DNA of 64,000 nt from Zymoseptoria tritici IPO323. Lineage: Eukaryota > Ascomycota > Dothideomycetes > Mycosphaerellales > Mycosphaerellaceae. The notes under the pieces were generated by a model. The model made no database searches. It had not been told where the DNA came from and was given only the letters and a program-made list of their open reading frames with translations. The translations under genes and the position numbers were made by a program. This document shows positions 63,675-64,000 of the stretch, piece after piece. The stretch spans positions 2,816,012 to 2,880,011 of the forward strand of contig NC_018215.1 in assembly GCF_000219625.1 (NCBI RefSeq), in the 5' to 3' direction. Positions within the stretch are counted from its first letter, which is position 1. Each line of letters opens with the position of its first letter.

Positions 63675-63830
63675 TGTCAGAGGCTGGTGCCTAAGGCTGC
63701 ATCGGCTGTGCCGATGCCTGGGCCAACGCCTAACAGACGAACGCCTAACGGACGAACGCCGGTTCAGAAATCCACTAGGCCGAATCGGGAACAAGCTTCC
63801 TTTCGGCTGACTGGAAGGCTATGTATGCGC
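63675..63830 (+). repeat. Truncated 3' LTR of element C
   Basis: 156 bp matching 57622-57777, ending GTATGCGC where the 5' LTR continues CAAGCG; telomeric repeat follows without any intervening base. Confidence 0.92.
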
Positions 63831-64000
63831 TTAGGGTTTAGGGTTTAGGGTTAGGGTTAGGGTTAGGGTTAGGGTTAGGGTTAGGGTTAGGGTTAGGGTT
63901 AGGGTTAGGGTTAGGGTTAGGGTTAGGGTTAGGGTTAGGGTTAGGGTTAGGGTTAGGGTTAGGGTTAGGGTTAGGGTTAGGGTTAGGGTTAGGGTTAGGG
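63831..64000 (+). repeat. Telomere
   Basis: TTAGGG, two TTTAGGG variant units (63837-63850), then 25 uninterrupted TTAGGG units to the end of the window. G-rich strand runs 5' to 3' toward the end, as expected for a right chromosome end. Confidence 0.98.

Larger units (their letters stand above)
57622..63830 (+). mobile_element. Ty3/gypsy chromovirus (element C), 3' LTR truncated by the telomere
   Basis: 5' LTR 57622 to about 57911 and truncated 3' LTR 63675-63830, co-linear over 156 bp with only four differences, all transitions. Internal order: gag, zinc knuckle, protease, RT, RNase H, integrase, chromodomain, non-coding 3' region, poly-G tract, LTR. It is less RIP-mutated than elements A and B and keeps the RT active site, so it is the youngest gypsy copy here, although stops at former CAA/CAG/TGG codons inactivate it. 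Confidence 0.93.

Noticed and set aside
1..64000. tRNA, rRNA or CRISPR features
   Set aside because: No cloverleaf-like A/B box pairs or rRNA blocks were recognised by eye, and no repeat-spacer array is present; tandem repeats here are contiguous.

Overview
This is a subtelomeric window of a filamentous ascomycete chromosome. It is probably a dothideomycete plant-associated fungus; that is inferred from gene style, many introns of about 50 nt, RIP-type decay of repeats and TTAGGG telomeres, not from a database match. The right end (63831-64000) is a terminal (TTAGGG)n array, so the window runs from conserved chromosomal genes on the left to the physical chromosome end.

1-28 kb is compact and gene rich. 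It holds RAD4/XPC (cut by the window edge), a secreted S41-type peptidase-like protein with 11 exons, a zinc alcohol dehydrogenase, a 2EXR/F-box-like protein, a secreted arylsulfatase, a possible small membrane protein, a 12-14 TM drug/amino-acid MFS transporter, a cytosolic GH5 glucanase, an unknown two-TM protein, a tiny CDC26-like APC/C subunit, a GFA/CENP-V zinc protein, MPH1 (FANCM) helicase, the actin-capping beta subunit CAP2 and a second 2EXR/F-box-like protein. Two DNA-repair genes (RAD4, MPH1) lie 17 kb apart.

28.5-37.9 kb is one complete but RIP-mutated Ty3/gypsy element (176-bp LTRs, target duplication) that carries, antisense to gag-pol, a second long formerly open reading frame of unknown function. 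37.9-46.6 kb is an accessory island. It contains a 68-residue secreted protein with ten cysteines (effector-like), a tandem family of F-box plus cysteine-rich zinc-binding proteins (three intact copies, one truncated, and one relic on the other side of the gypsy element), an UNC93-like MFS transporter and a cytochrome P450.

From about 46.93 kb the sequence turns abruptly into TpA-saturated, heavily mutated repeats: a gypsy relic cut off in its integrase by a short internal TTAGGG-like array (53.9 kb), a 782-bp retroposon with 14-bp target duplications nested inside that relic, a 660-bp repeat present twice with very different mutation load, a LINE on the minus strand, minisatellites, and a younger chromodomain gypsy element (57.6-63.8 kb). 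The 3' LTR of this last element is truncated and capped directly by the telomere. The layout suggests repeated chromosome-end breakage and healing: an older end near 53.9 kb and the present one at 63.83 kb.
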